Shown here one piece after another: positions 38,013 to 47,680 of a stretch of 64,000 nucleotides of DNA. Source of the DNA: Apteryx mantelli. Its lineage: Eukaryota > Chordata > Aves > Apterygiformes > Apterygidae. The DNA lies in assembly GCF_036417845.1 (NCBI RefSeq), contig NC_089982.1:69949684-70013683 (forward strand). The letters run 5' to 3'. Numbering within the stretch: the stretch's first letter is position 1; each line of letters starts with the position of its first letter. Position numbers and translations under genes: made by a program. The notes under the pieces are model-generated. The model was not told the origin of the DNA. It made no database searches and saw only the letters and a program-made list of their open reading frames with translations.

Positions 38013-38018
38013 TTCAAA
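38013..38018 (-). promoter_or_regulatory. CHR-like element TTTGAA
   Basis: TTTGAA reads on the NCAPG sense strand 24 bases downstream of the TCTCGCGAGA palindrome and about 250 bases upstream of the ATG. CHR elements (TTTGAA/TTCGAA) recruit DREAM and MYB-MuvB to late cell-cycle genes, which suits a mitotic condensin subunit. A 6-mer is weak evidence alone, and no clear CDE half-site was found upstream. Confidence 0.4.
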
Positions 38019-38041
38019 CCAGGCACGAGCGCAGCTCCGAG

Positions 38042-38051
38042 TCTCGCGAGA
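38042..38051. promoter_or_regulatory. TCTCGCGAGA palindrome (BANP-type motif)
   Basis: This is an exact 10-base copy of TCTCGCGAGA, about 280 bases upstream of the NCAPG ATG inside the CpG island. The motif is an established element of CpG-island promoters and is bound by BANP when unmethylated. The match is seen directly; its function here is inferred. Confidence 0.7.
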
Positions 38052-38650
38052 ACACCGCGGAGGGGCGGGGGGGAGGCGCGTCCGCGCGCTCGAGTCGCTG
38101 GGGATGGGGGGGGAGGCGCGCGCCGCTGCGGGGCGGGGAAATGGCGGGCGGGTGGCGGAGCCGGCGTTGGGTCGCGGAGGGGGGAGGCGCGCGGCGTCCT
38201 CGCCCGCTGGGGCGTGCGGAGCGCCGGGGGGCGGGAACGGCTGTCTCAAAGCAGGCCCCGTCTCTTCCCTGCGGCGGCTGAGGAGAAGCATTGAGCGAGG
38301 GGCTTTCCGGAGGCTCTAGAGGAGAAGATACCTGGCAAGAAAGGCTGAACAGCCGCTGTAAGGCGGCGTGGCGGTGCCTCGCCCGGCAGCGCTGCCGCGC
38401 CGGTGCGGAGCGGCCGGGGGCGGGCGCGGGGGCAGGTGCGCGGCGCGGCGCGCGGGGCCCCGCGAGGGCGCGAGCTCCGCCGCGCCGTGGGGCGCCGACC
38501 CGGCGCTGCAGGAGGGGCTGGGGGAGCGGCCCGTGTGGGCCGCGTCGCGTCGGCCTCTTCCCTGCCCCTCAGCAGCAGCGGGGCTTGACCGGCTAGCGTT
38601 GATCAGGGCGGCGGTATGGACGCGCAAGCTGCGAGCCAAGGAAAGATACA

Positions 38651-41600
38651 GTTTTAGTGGCTGAATGTGTGAAGATGCAAAATAGTTGAATAAGTCTGCC
38701 AGGTTGGTACCGCCCTTAGCCGCTCTCATAAGGTCCTCTCCAAACATGATCATCTGGAGGAAAAAAAAATGCATTTTGTAAACTGGAGCCTTACACCAAA
38801 GTAATTGGGGTAGCAAGCAGATGGAGCCCAGCCTCTGCCCCAAAATAGTACAAGCCCTCTGGAGGGTGATCGCTTATTGAGAGTCACCAAAATACACAAC
38901 TATTGTATCCAGAGCAATATTTTTGCCTATTTAAAGTTCACAAGTAAGAGAATTAAGTAACAAAGGGAATTAATTAAGTAATCAGTTACTTAGTTCCCTG
39001 GGTGAACTAAGGAAGCTGAATGTAAGTTGCATACTGTGTGTTTCTTATTGAAACATCTTTCTGTTTCGTATCACCTGTAAAGGGTGCTGAAAAGATGAAG
39101 GATAGTATGGGTAGCTGATGGTTGCTGGAATGCACGTTTCTGTTTTTTCCAGTTTCAAGTTTTTATTTGCATAAGTTTTCCCTTAAATTTTCAAGCATTT
39201 GTTGTGAACCTAGTGTTTTCTCAGAAATCCTTTAACTTGGGAACAGTAAGAAATTCTGTCTCTTATTGAAAAGTGAAAAGTTAAATAAGCTCAAACGCCA
39301 GAGACTTGTTGATTACAGATTCTACACTGTGAGATGGAGACTGGTATATAAAATACAGGTAGGAATGACTACGTCAAAACAAAGCAGTGGATGATTAATT
39401 GAGCGGAAACATTCTGAGCACATATTAATTACAGACTTACAGACAAAATTCAAAAACGTGGGCAAAAATATTTAACTGTGCATTCTAGGAACATAAGGTA
39501 TTTAACACCTATATGCGTTTGGGCTTTTTTTTTTTTTTTTTTTTTTTTCAAGTGTCTGTCTACTTCAAGCAACAGTAATTATTTATGAAGGACAAATGAC
39601 ATACCATCAAATAAAAATAGGTCGAATACACAGAACCCTTCCTGAAGAAGGGTCATTTTTTTCTTTTCAACAGAAAACGTCTAACAAATAGAATAGATAA
39701 GCACTAGGGGTCAGTCTTGTTTCAGATCTGGATCAACCCAGTATTTAAGTAGCAGATTTTTATCCACAAAATAATCAAATTGTTTTATCCTTACAATTGT
39801 CAAGGATTCTCCTTACTGTCAAGGATTGTGGGGTAGATGATCTATATGTGGAGAATGGAGGGTAGCAGCCATATAGGAAAAGAGAATTTTATAGATTAAA
39901 CTTAAAAATCACTTGTTCATGTGTCAGGGAGGTTTTCTTTTACATATTGTACTACCACATGTTTGTGTATGTTTAAAACAGATACCTACTTCTTAAAAGT
40001 GAGTCATATGTATTTTTTTTGTTAACTTGCGAAAACTATGGATTTGGCCTCATACCCTTCTGCTGCTCCAAGAAAACAGGGAGTGGCTTCTATATGCTCA
40101 GATACAGTAGCAGCATAGTGTTGTATATGTTAAACAACTTTTTTTCTAAATAAAAGGTGAAATTGATCTTGTGTTAGAAACTCACAAAAATACCATCATT
40201 AACAGCAAATCCTTGTTTTTTTTGTTTTTTTGGGGGTTTTTTTGGAAGATCATATGTTCTAAGGAATTTACTGGGACCTATAAATAACAATCCTTCTTAA
40301 AAATTGGAATATGTTTTTTTCCAAGATTATAATGTGTAACTATTTTTCTATTTAAGATATTTGTACAGGAAAATTAACTTCAGTCAGCTTTTTTCCACAA
40401 TAGAAGTCTGTTTATGGAGACAAGGTTGGAAACAGGAACAAGAGAACAGGTAAAACTTCGTGATTTTCATGGCTTTACAAACCCAGGACTTTTCTTTTAA
40501 GTGAAACTAATAATGCAAACTCAATTACTTTTGGCCCACATATGTTTGATAGTCCAGTTGTTCCTGCCTGCATCTCACATCTGTAGATGAGGATTTTCCC
40601 TGGTAAATACCTTGCAGTCCCTATGATGGATTTTATCCAGGTTTTCAGATTTATTTCTTCTAATCTGCTTTAAATATTTCTGCTAGACTTTGCATTTCTG
40701 GGTAGAAATATAAGTCAGGTTTCTGCTGTGGTTAATTGAAGTCTAACCCTATTAGATATGCTGGCTTTCAGGGTAAATATGCCACAGGAATCCTGATTCC
40801 CAGTATCCTACTGATATTTCATGAGTAGGTTTATAACACACTGAAGTAGGGTCACAGATGTGGAGCAGGGCCTAAATGGTCAACATAAAGTATAGCAGCC
40901 TCCTTGTAATACCAGATACTTACTCTAACTGATGGAGTGGTTTGCTGTAAGGGTTTTTGCAGGGTGACTGATTTTGCGGCCCTGAGTGCACTAACAGCCC
41001 TTACTGGCCCTGACAAGTCTCACCTGGGGCTTCCACCCAAAGCCTCTGCTCAGAGTGCAGTGAGGGCCAGCAGCTCCGTGAGGGATGGGGAGCTGAGGGG
41101 GATATCAGGGCTTGCAGGGTGCAGGCCTTGCCTGCCAGGGCCCAGTTCTGGAGTGTCTGAGCGAGGTGAGTGGGACAAACCCAGAGACTGCAGCCAGTGG
41201 GCTTCACAGTTCTGAGAGGAAAAGAAATGATGGAAATCAAAATCTTGGGTGCTGCTCCAGACTCTGGAGGGAAGTGTGCTCTAGTAACTGAAGATTTTCT
41301 CCTTGTCTTTAACAGTGACCTCATCTGATAATGCTCTCTTTCTGGCTGCATCTCACCTTTCTTCTGACCCACTGCTCTAGATTCATTCTCTTTCCTTTTT
41401 GAGTCCAGTTGTGTCTGCAAACAAGCCAATTACCGCAGATGAAGCTAAACTCGCAGCATGCATGCCATTTACTCGCTGGTAATTTCAGATATAGGTCACT
41501 GAGTAAAAATCAGTTTTAAAATGGAAAGGTGTTGCTATCCTATTTAGTACGTATTCCAGGGTTTCTGTAACTGATGCATCTGGCAGGCTCCTGTTACAAT

Positions 41601-44600
41601 TACCACATTAAAAATATAAGCTCAGTAATATTACATCAATAATGAGGCCATCGTTATGCAATAGTAATCAGAGGTTCTGTTCATTACATTCCTCCAAAAC
41701 TTGTGGCTTTAAAAGGCAGTTATAAAATTGTACATTTTGGAAAAGTTAGTATTTTCAGTCAGTGGGGAAATCAGTAGCATTTTTGGTGGACTTTGAATTG
41801 AACTCTCAAATCTTGTTTGCTTTACAAGGTGGGGGGAAATGAAAATTATGAAACAGGTGTATAAATCCATCATCATAATTGCTCAAGATGTCCCAGTGAC
41901 AGAACCACTTGCCATTTTTCTTACATTCAACTTTAAACAGGCTTTGTTGGAAATCTTGGAATATGGGGTGTGAGGATCTTTTAATAATAGCTAATCTTAT
42001 CTTGTATGTGGCACAAAGATTTTTATGTGTAGATATAAATTATGCTGGACTGATGGACTTCTGTTTCAGCTGAGATAGTGAGATAAACTGGATGAGTTTG
42101 ATCTAGGTGAGTCAGGACATTACTTAAGTTATACTAATGCTTAAATCATGCAGGGTGTTTAGAATTTGATGTATGTATTATGACAGCCTACCTAAAATTT
42201 GTCTCTTTCATTTAAGCAGAAAGCTGATTTGTTTGATGGTAAGGATTTTATAATAACTGCATCCTGGATTGAACCTGCTCCCATTTGTCAACCCTGATGA
42301 TGTTGATTTAGAGGCTCTTTTAAATATTTGTTGACATTGACTGATCAACTGTCAGAGAATGTTTCTTATCTCGGAGTCAGTCTTATATAGACTTAAATGT
42401 GTGACAGGACAAAGTGTTACTATGTTAACCCAGCAATGACAAATTGTTTTGGTAGTGTAGTATAATGGTAAGAACTAAAAAGTTATTTACTTTGCATGCA
42501 GGTTTTGGTCCTAGTTGTTTCTCTTCTTTGATAGAGGAAGAAAGGCATTATAAAAGCATTACAGAAGGGGAAAAAAGTCATTTGATTTTTTTTTGAGTCC
42601 ATGTCAAAACTCAGCAAAAGTGGTATTGATTTCTTCATTGACTGAGATCAGTGAATATTCCCCCAAATATATTATTAAAAAACAGACCTAAACACAAATT
42701 TTAGAGGAATGTGATGAAAAGAATATCTGATTTTGTTGTACAATGCTGGCCTAATCCTCCATCAAAGTAAGAAAAAGAACATCCTGTCATGTAATGATAA
42801 TCTTCATGCTATGATTTTCCAGATTCAAAGGTTGAGAAGGCTAAAGTTCATAGAACAAAGGTTTCTGAACTGTAGTATGCATACCACAAGGCCCAGTTGG
42901 AAGGACTGCAAAGAAGGCTGTAAAGTTTTCAGAAGCTATATAGTCTTCATATTCAACAAGCAGCAGGTAGTGAAAATGGAAGGCATATAGTCTTTTATTC
43001 ATATATGGTTTACTTCTGCTAATAAAAGTAAATTACTTAATGTACTTAAGCAGTAAAGCTATAGACCCATATAAAGTTGCTCATATAGTTAAAAAGTCAG
43101 TAGGGCCAGGATCCGTTTCTCCTATAATTTTCTTAAAACTAATGCAGCAATAATAATTCAAACAGAAGTTCATGTGCATGTTTTCTCTTTAGAATGTTTA
43201 ATTTGTATTTTAAACTGTATCTTTGCACATACTGCTTCAAGAACAATTTTGTAATCTACCTATGTGTTTGACATGGCTCTCACAAAATCTGCGCTTAAAT
43301 AGCACACACTTAAATTACACTTTGACATCTTTGCTTTGTCCTCCTTTCTAATAAAAGTCAACTTCTCATTGAAAAGCTCTGGCATTATCTGCTGAAATTC
43401 TGTCACTGGAAGCAAGTATTTTCCTGAGTAGTGGAACTAACAAAACATTGAAACTCTTAGGAAATTATGTTCTGTGGTTTCATTTTCTGGTGCATGAACT
43501 CTGTTTGAATCTTTTCCAATATTTGAAGTATTACTGACAATTCTTTCATGTCATTTTTTGCCTGTCTAGCAAAGAGTTAATCTCATACTGCAGCCTTTGC
43601 CAAGGGGAGTATATGCATGCGAACTTCATCCTCTACCTGCTACCTGACTTCACAATAGAAACTTGATTATCCTTAACTTTTCTTCCTCTCTCAATCAGGA
43701 CTGAACAGGTCAATTGGTTAAAAATGATTGGGAATACAAGCATTTATATGCAAAATTTAAGAAAGAGTACCTCAAAATAAAGCAGTGTGCAGAACAGCTA
43801 TAGCTATCTAATATTTGTCTGAACTTCAGGATAAGAATAATTTATCAGTGACAAGTTATGCTCTGCTAGAACACCATTACACACCAAAGCCTCAAGTCTT
43901 TCCTCTTCCCCCCCCGCCCCAAATATATGAACTGCTAGCTTGAAAAAAATCTCAGTCGTTTTCCCAGTGTATCTGAAGATCTGAGCTCCTCGTCTCTGTC
44001 TATCCAGTCTTCATCCAGCCATGTGTTCAGCTCCAGGAATGTCCTCTGCCATTCAGCAGAGGAAACAAACATTACTTGTCTTACCTGTATATTTGAGTGA
44101 TAACATAGGTAACTTCTTATAAGTACTTTTGAAGTGCTTTGCATTTTTCTTAATTTGATTTGTATTTTCACTCAGTTTTCCTCATTTTCTGAAGGGAAAA
44201 AAGCTTATATAACTGCACTATCCCTTTTTGTGTGTTCTCTTGATTGTCCTAATAAACTTACCAATTTTAATCAAAATTTGACAGATAACTAAGTTCCTAC
44301 ACTTTTTTTTCCTCTCAGACTGGTGACCAGGTGGAAGAGATACTATAACTACATTAACTGAATTAAACTTAAGTGTGAGTACACATCAGATACCAAGTAA
44401 TGGAGTGTCCGTATTCCCTAATCACAGGAAAAGCTTCCTGGAGTGAAGCTTCCTTCTGCCTTCAGAGCTTTGGAGTCCCTCTTTTTCTTCCAGCAATTAA
44501 AGGGTTTGGTTTCTCTGTCCTGAGGTCTTCTCATAACTTCTCACTCCTCCCTCTACCCCCTGCCTGCAGGCATTCTTTTTTTGCCGAATCTTTTTCTTCT

Positions 44601-45449
44601 TGGGTTGTCTGTTTTTAACAGTGGCTTATCTCTTTTTGTCCGCACTGAGGATTTCCCTTTTCACGGTTTCTTTTGCCCTGCTCTTAGCTGACACGGGACG
44701 ATCCTGCCTTCCCAATTCCGAGCGGCATGAGAAGGCACTTCCACACCATGGGCAGCAAGGCTTCCCCGCTGCCGCCTGGCAAGGGTGGCAGTGCTGCGGG
44801 GCAGCGGCAGCTGCCCGGCGCGGCCCTGCCCCACCAGCTCTCGTGCTCCCTGCAGCTCACTGCTTTTCTTGTCCCTGCACTTCCCCCTTTTCTCTCCTCT
44901 CCCTGTCTTTACCTCTTCCCTACTTCACTTCTCCTCCTTCCCGTTTCTTCTATACTTGTTTAAACATGTCCGCTAACCATTTTCCTCTTGCGTGACCCAC
45001 TACTGAATTTTTCTTTCTTTAAAATCATTTTATCTTAATAGCTTGGGTTTTTTTAACTTCTGACTTTTATGTGTCTTTTTTTTTCTTTTGGTAGATTTAG
45101 AAGCTTTATCACTTGGAGCAGAGAGAAGGGCTGCAAATAAAGGAAAAAAATGCCCAGTAATCTAGACAGTATCCTTCCAGCACTTTTCCAACATGTTTTG
45201 TACACCTGAGGGAGACTAACCAGTCTCTTCCGAAGACAGGCAGACTGCCTGGATCCTGTACACCTCTCCCGGGCTCAACAGTGTTCAGCTGTGTCCCTTA
45301 GCTGGAAGAACCACTTCATTCTGCTTCCAGCAGAGCAACGAAAATAGAACAAGATTCTCTTCATCACTTTGTTGGCCCATCCAGACTTGGAGGTGATCTG
45401 CCAAAAAAGTGGAGTTTACAAGAAGTGCCGAAGCCATCCTCTCTGATCA
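38651..45449. other. Intergenic region between NCAPG and FAM184B: no gene supported
   Basis: About 6.8 kb, mostly A/T rich, with a poly-T run at 39.53 kb and a small GC-richer patch at about 40.95-41.35 kb that is open on both strands. It also has short open frames near 43.9-44.2 kb (minus) and 44.4-45.0 kb (plus). None resembles a known family. No DCAF16-like frame, which lies between these genes in mammals, was seen. Confidence 0.6.
39525..39548. repeat. Poly-T (24) in the intergenic region
   Basis: A run of 24 T residues. It could be the tail of a minus-strand retrocopy, but no homologous body is visible beside it. Confidence 0.9.
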
Positions 45450-46250
45450 CCCGTCCCCTCCCCCCAACCCTTTGGCCGCCCAAGAAGGCGACGTGATTTA
45501 ATCTTCAGGCGATCTCTGTACCGGATCCCCAGCACGGTCCGTGCTGCTGGCTGCATGGCTGCCTCGGCATCTCCCGCGGGCAATTGGTAGCATGTAGCCG
45601 CTGGCATCTTCTCCTGGCAGAAGCTCAACCATTTGAAGAGACAGGGAGGAAAAAAATCCCGGTCAGGATGTTTGCGCACGCTGTCGGCTGCCTCCTTGCC
45701 GGGGTGCTCTGCTGAAGGATCGGGACATCTGCGCGCAGGCAGGCAGGCAGGCGGCTGCTGTAGCTCGCCCCGTTGGGGCCGCAGTTCCCCCGGCGCTGCG
45801 GGCGCTGAGTGGGGGCGACGCGCTCGGAGCAGGCAGGGACAGGCTTGGTTAAAGTCTTCCAAGGCTCATGGCCTCTGGCATAGGCAAGGTTCCTCAGCCC
45901 GGGACTTGTGGCGGCTCTGGTGGCGCTCGCAGCAGCTTGGCAGGGAAATGCAGCCAGGAGATTCGTGTGAAAATGTGCAAGAAGATTGCCCAGCTCACCA
46001 AGGTAGGTCCTGCAGCGAGGCCGCCTGGCCGCGGGCGGCGGGGCTTGGCCCAGCTGCCTCTTTGGATGATCCTCGCCTGCGAGGAGGGAGAGGAAACCAG
46101 GCAGCTCCTGGAAATGTCGCTGCGCACAAGCTCCCTTGGAGCGGCTCCCCTGTGCATGCTGCTGTCGCCCTTGCGGCTAACGAGCGGTGGCTCGCAATTA
46201 GCAGCCCTCATTAGCGCGCTGCAAGAGCGACAAGAGCTCAAGCTCTGCAA
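45450..46250. promoter_or_regulatory. GC-rich promoter region of FAM184B
   Basis: G+C and CpG rise over about 800 bases around FAM184B exon 1, less strongly than at NCAPG. It includes a short GCAG/GGCA tandem near 45,736-45,755 just upstream of the likely 5' UTR. No TATA box was identified. The transcription start probably lies within the 400 bases before 45,868. Confidence 0.55.
45868..46002 (+). CDS. FAM184B: FAM184B, first coding exon (residues 1-45); rest of gene outside the window
   Basis: The ATG lies in GCTCATGG and the exon ends AAG before the donor GTAGGT, in phase 0 after exactly 45 codons. The product starts MASGIGKVPQPGTCGGSGG and ends IRVKMCKKIAQLTK. The KMCKKIAQLTK block and the PGTC.GS stretch are hallmarks of the FAM184B amino terminus; the related FAM184A has KMSKKIAQLTK at the same place. 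FAM184 proteins are long coiled-coil proteins of poorly known function, and the heptads would be encoded by later exons. In mammals FAM184B also lies head-to-head with NCAPG, and here the two starts are 8.1 kb apart. No next exon (expected to begin VIYALNT) was found before 64,000. The call rests on a short but distinctive sequence plus synteny. Confidence 0.9.
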
Positions 46251-47238
46251 ACACAGGAGTTGATATTATCCAGCTTTTAGCCTAAATTGCGAAGGTTGGA
46301 ATTCATTGGTCTTTTATAGGTTTTCAAGTAATATTGTTGCAAGGCTTCAATTGAACTGTGGTACTAAAGTGTAATATTGCTCCTTATCTTGTACTTACTC
46401 GTTACTGAGGTGCATAAATAGAACTATATTAAGTTACCTCAGTGAAAAGAGCTGGAGAAGAGGTAGGACTGAATTAGGTAGTATATTGTACTAAAACTTT
46501 TAGTCAGTCCTGAGCAATACTAATAAATATCTTGAGCGTCTTCTACACCACGTTAAGCAAGAGAAAATCTGTAGCAGGTGGCAGGTATCTTCTATGCTAT
46601 TTTTATGCTGCACCTTTGTCAGTGGGGGAAAAAATGCTGTTTCCTACCCCTGCTATTCCTGTGAAATACCAGCTTTTACATGTTCTGTGAGCTTCCTCAC
46701 AATTGATATTTAATTTGTTTCATAACCTCTCCCCTCTTCATTAGAAATGAAAAAGCACCGACTGTAAGTACAGGATGAAGGTAAAACAATAGGAAAACAT
46801 TACAGTGTTGAAGATAGTGCAGTTTACTGGTTGTAGCTGCCATTATTCTCATCTAAGGATGAGTGTATCTGATAACGTGTAGGAATACTTATGCATGGGT
46901 TACACATACTTACGTACACAGGTGCTTAGATTGTATTTTTGTATAATAATACTTGTACACAATCTAATACTTATTTTTTGCCCATGAATGCACATATTAC
47001 ATTTTAACTTACATTTTGATTCTGTAATAATTGTAAACTGTTCAAATACATGTCAAATTGTTATTTTTTCAAACACAATTACGTTTTGGCAACAAGTTCT
47101 ATAAAAATTCTTAGAGAGACACGCTGGTTATTTATTGATACCATTCCTGGCTCCTCAGCCACAGTGAAATATACAGGAAGGACAACAGCAAATTAGGTTA
47201 AGGTTTCCCGATTTGTCCCCTTGTTTTCTATCTTTTCA

Positions 47239-47680
47239 CTGTCTTTGATCATCTTTACCCTCTAAGTCATTTACACTTACTCGAATTATCTGTTTCATAG
47301 CGTAGAAAAACTGCTGAATTAATGTGGGTTCATCCATAAGTATCACTTTTTAAAAAATCCTTTTTTTATTAGAAAAGCAATAGCAATGCTTCTGGTTTTG
47401 GTAGCTGATTGTACTTCACAGCAGCAGGAGCTGGAGAATCACCAGCTCTCTCTTGCTGATGGATGACCCATTTCTCAACAGCAGCATTAGAACATACTGA
47501 CGGGATCTGTGCGAAGAAGCTTGTGTTCAGCTTCTCAAGTCTCAAGCTCAACTCACTGAACTCATTCTCCGTAGAGATTTCTGTGCCTTCCTTTCTGTAT
47601 AAAGTGAAGATTATTTTTAAAGCCTCTCTATATAATTGAATTTTAAGGAAAAAATATCTTTCATTCTCTTCTGAAAACAT
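47239..47680 (-). other. Unidentified coding-like stretch, antisense in FAM184B intron 1
   Basis: On the minus strand, 47,680-47,369 is a 103-codon open frame with a non-repetitive, amphipathic composition, for example IQLYREALKIIFTLYRKEG and ELSLRLEKLNTSFF. Its stop overlaps an AATAAA. A tttcag lies at its start. About 35 bases on, in another frame, 47,337-47,239 is open again (MDEPTLIQQFFYAMKQIIR), followed at the Arg codon by a donor-like GTAAGT. I do not recognise the family. It could be exons of an unknown gene, a decayed retrocopy, or chance. It is unlike the surrounding intron in composition. Confidence 0.3.

Larger units (their letters stand above)
37480..38650. promoter_or_regulatory. 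CpG island and promoter of NCAPG
   Basis: This is a sharp rise in G+C and CpG within an A/T-rich window. It covers NCAPG exon 1 and about 900 bases upstream, with repeated GGGCGG/CCGCCC (Sp-type) boxes and no TATA box in a sensible place. Transcription of NCAPG toward lower coordinates probably starts between about 37,770 and 38,000. An island of this type can also fire on the plus strand, but no plus-strand gene is visible. The long ORFs on both strands here reflect the scarcity of stop codons in GC-rich DNA. Confidence 0.85.

Noticed and set aside
37460-38843. Long overlapping open frames on both strands (about 100-209 codons) in the CpG island
   Set aside because: They overlap one another in several frames, are dominated by Ala, Gly, Arg and Pro, and arise because GC-rich DNA has few stop codons. 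Only NCAPG exon 1 is supported.
40937-41429. Open frames of 92 codons (plus) and 142 codons (minus) in a GC-richer patch
   Set aside because: Open on both strands with no recognisable motif or splice context, so most likely chance.
44400-44995. Overlapping plus-strand frames of 63-131 codons upstream of FAM184B
   Set aside because: Several frames overlap, with a Leu/Ser/Pro-rich composition from a pyrimidine-rich stretch. No splice or homology support was seen; an untranslated upstream exon cannot be excluded.
45633-46214. 193-codon plus-strand frame overlapping FAM184B exon 1
   Set aside because: It is in another frame from the recognisable FAM184B start, has GC-driven composition, and runs through the exon 1 donor.
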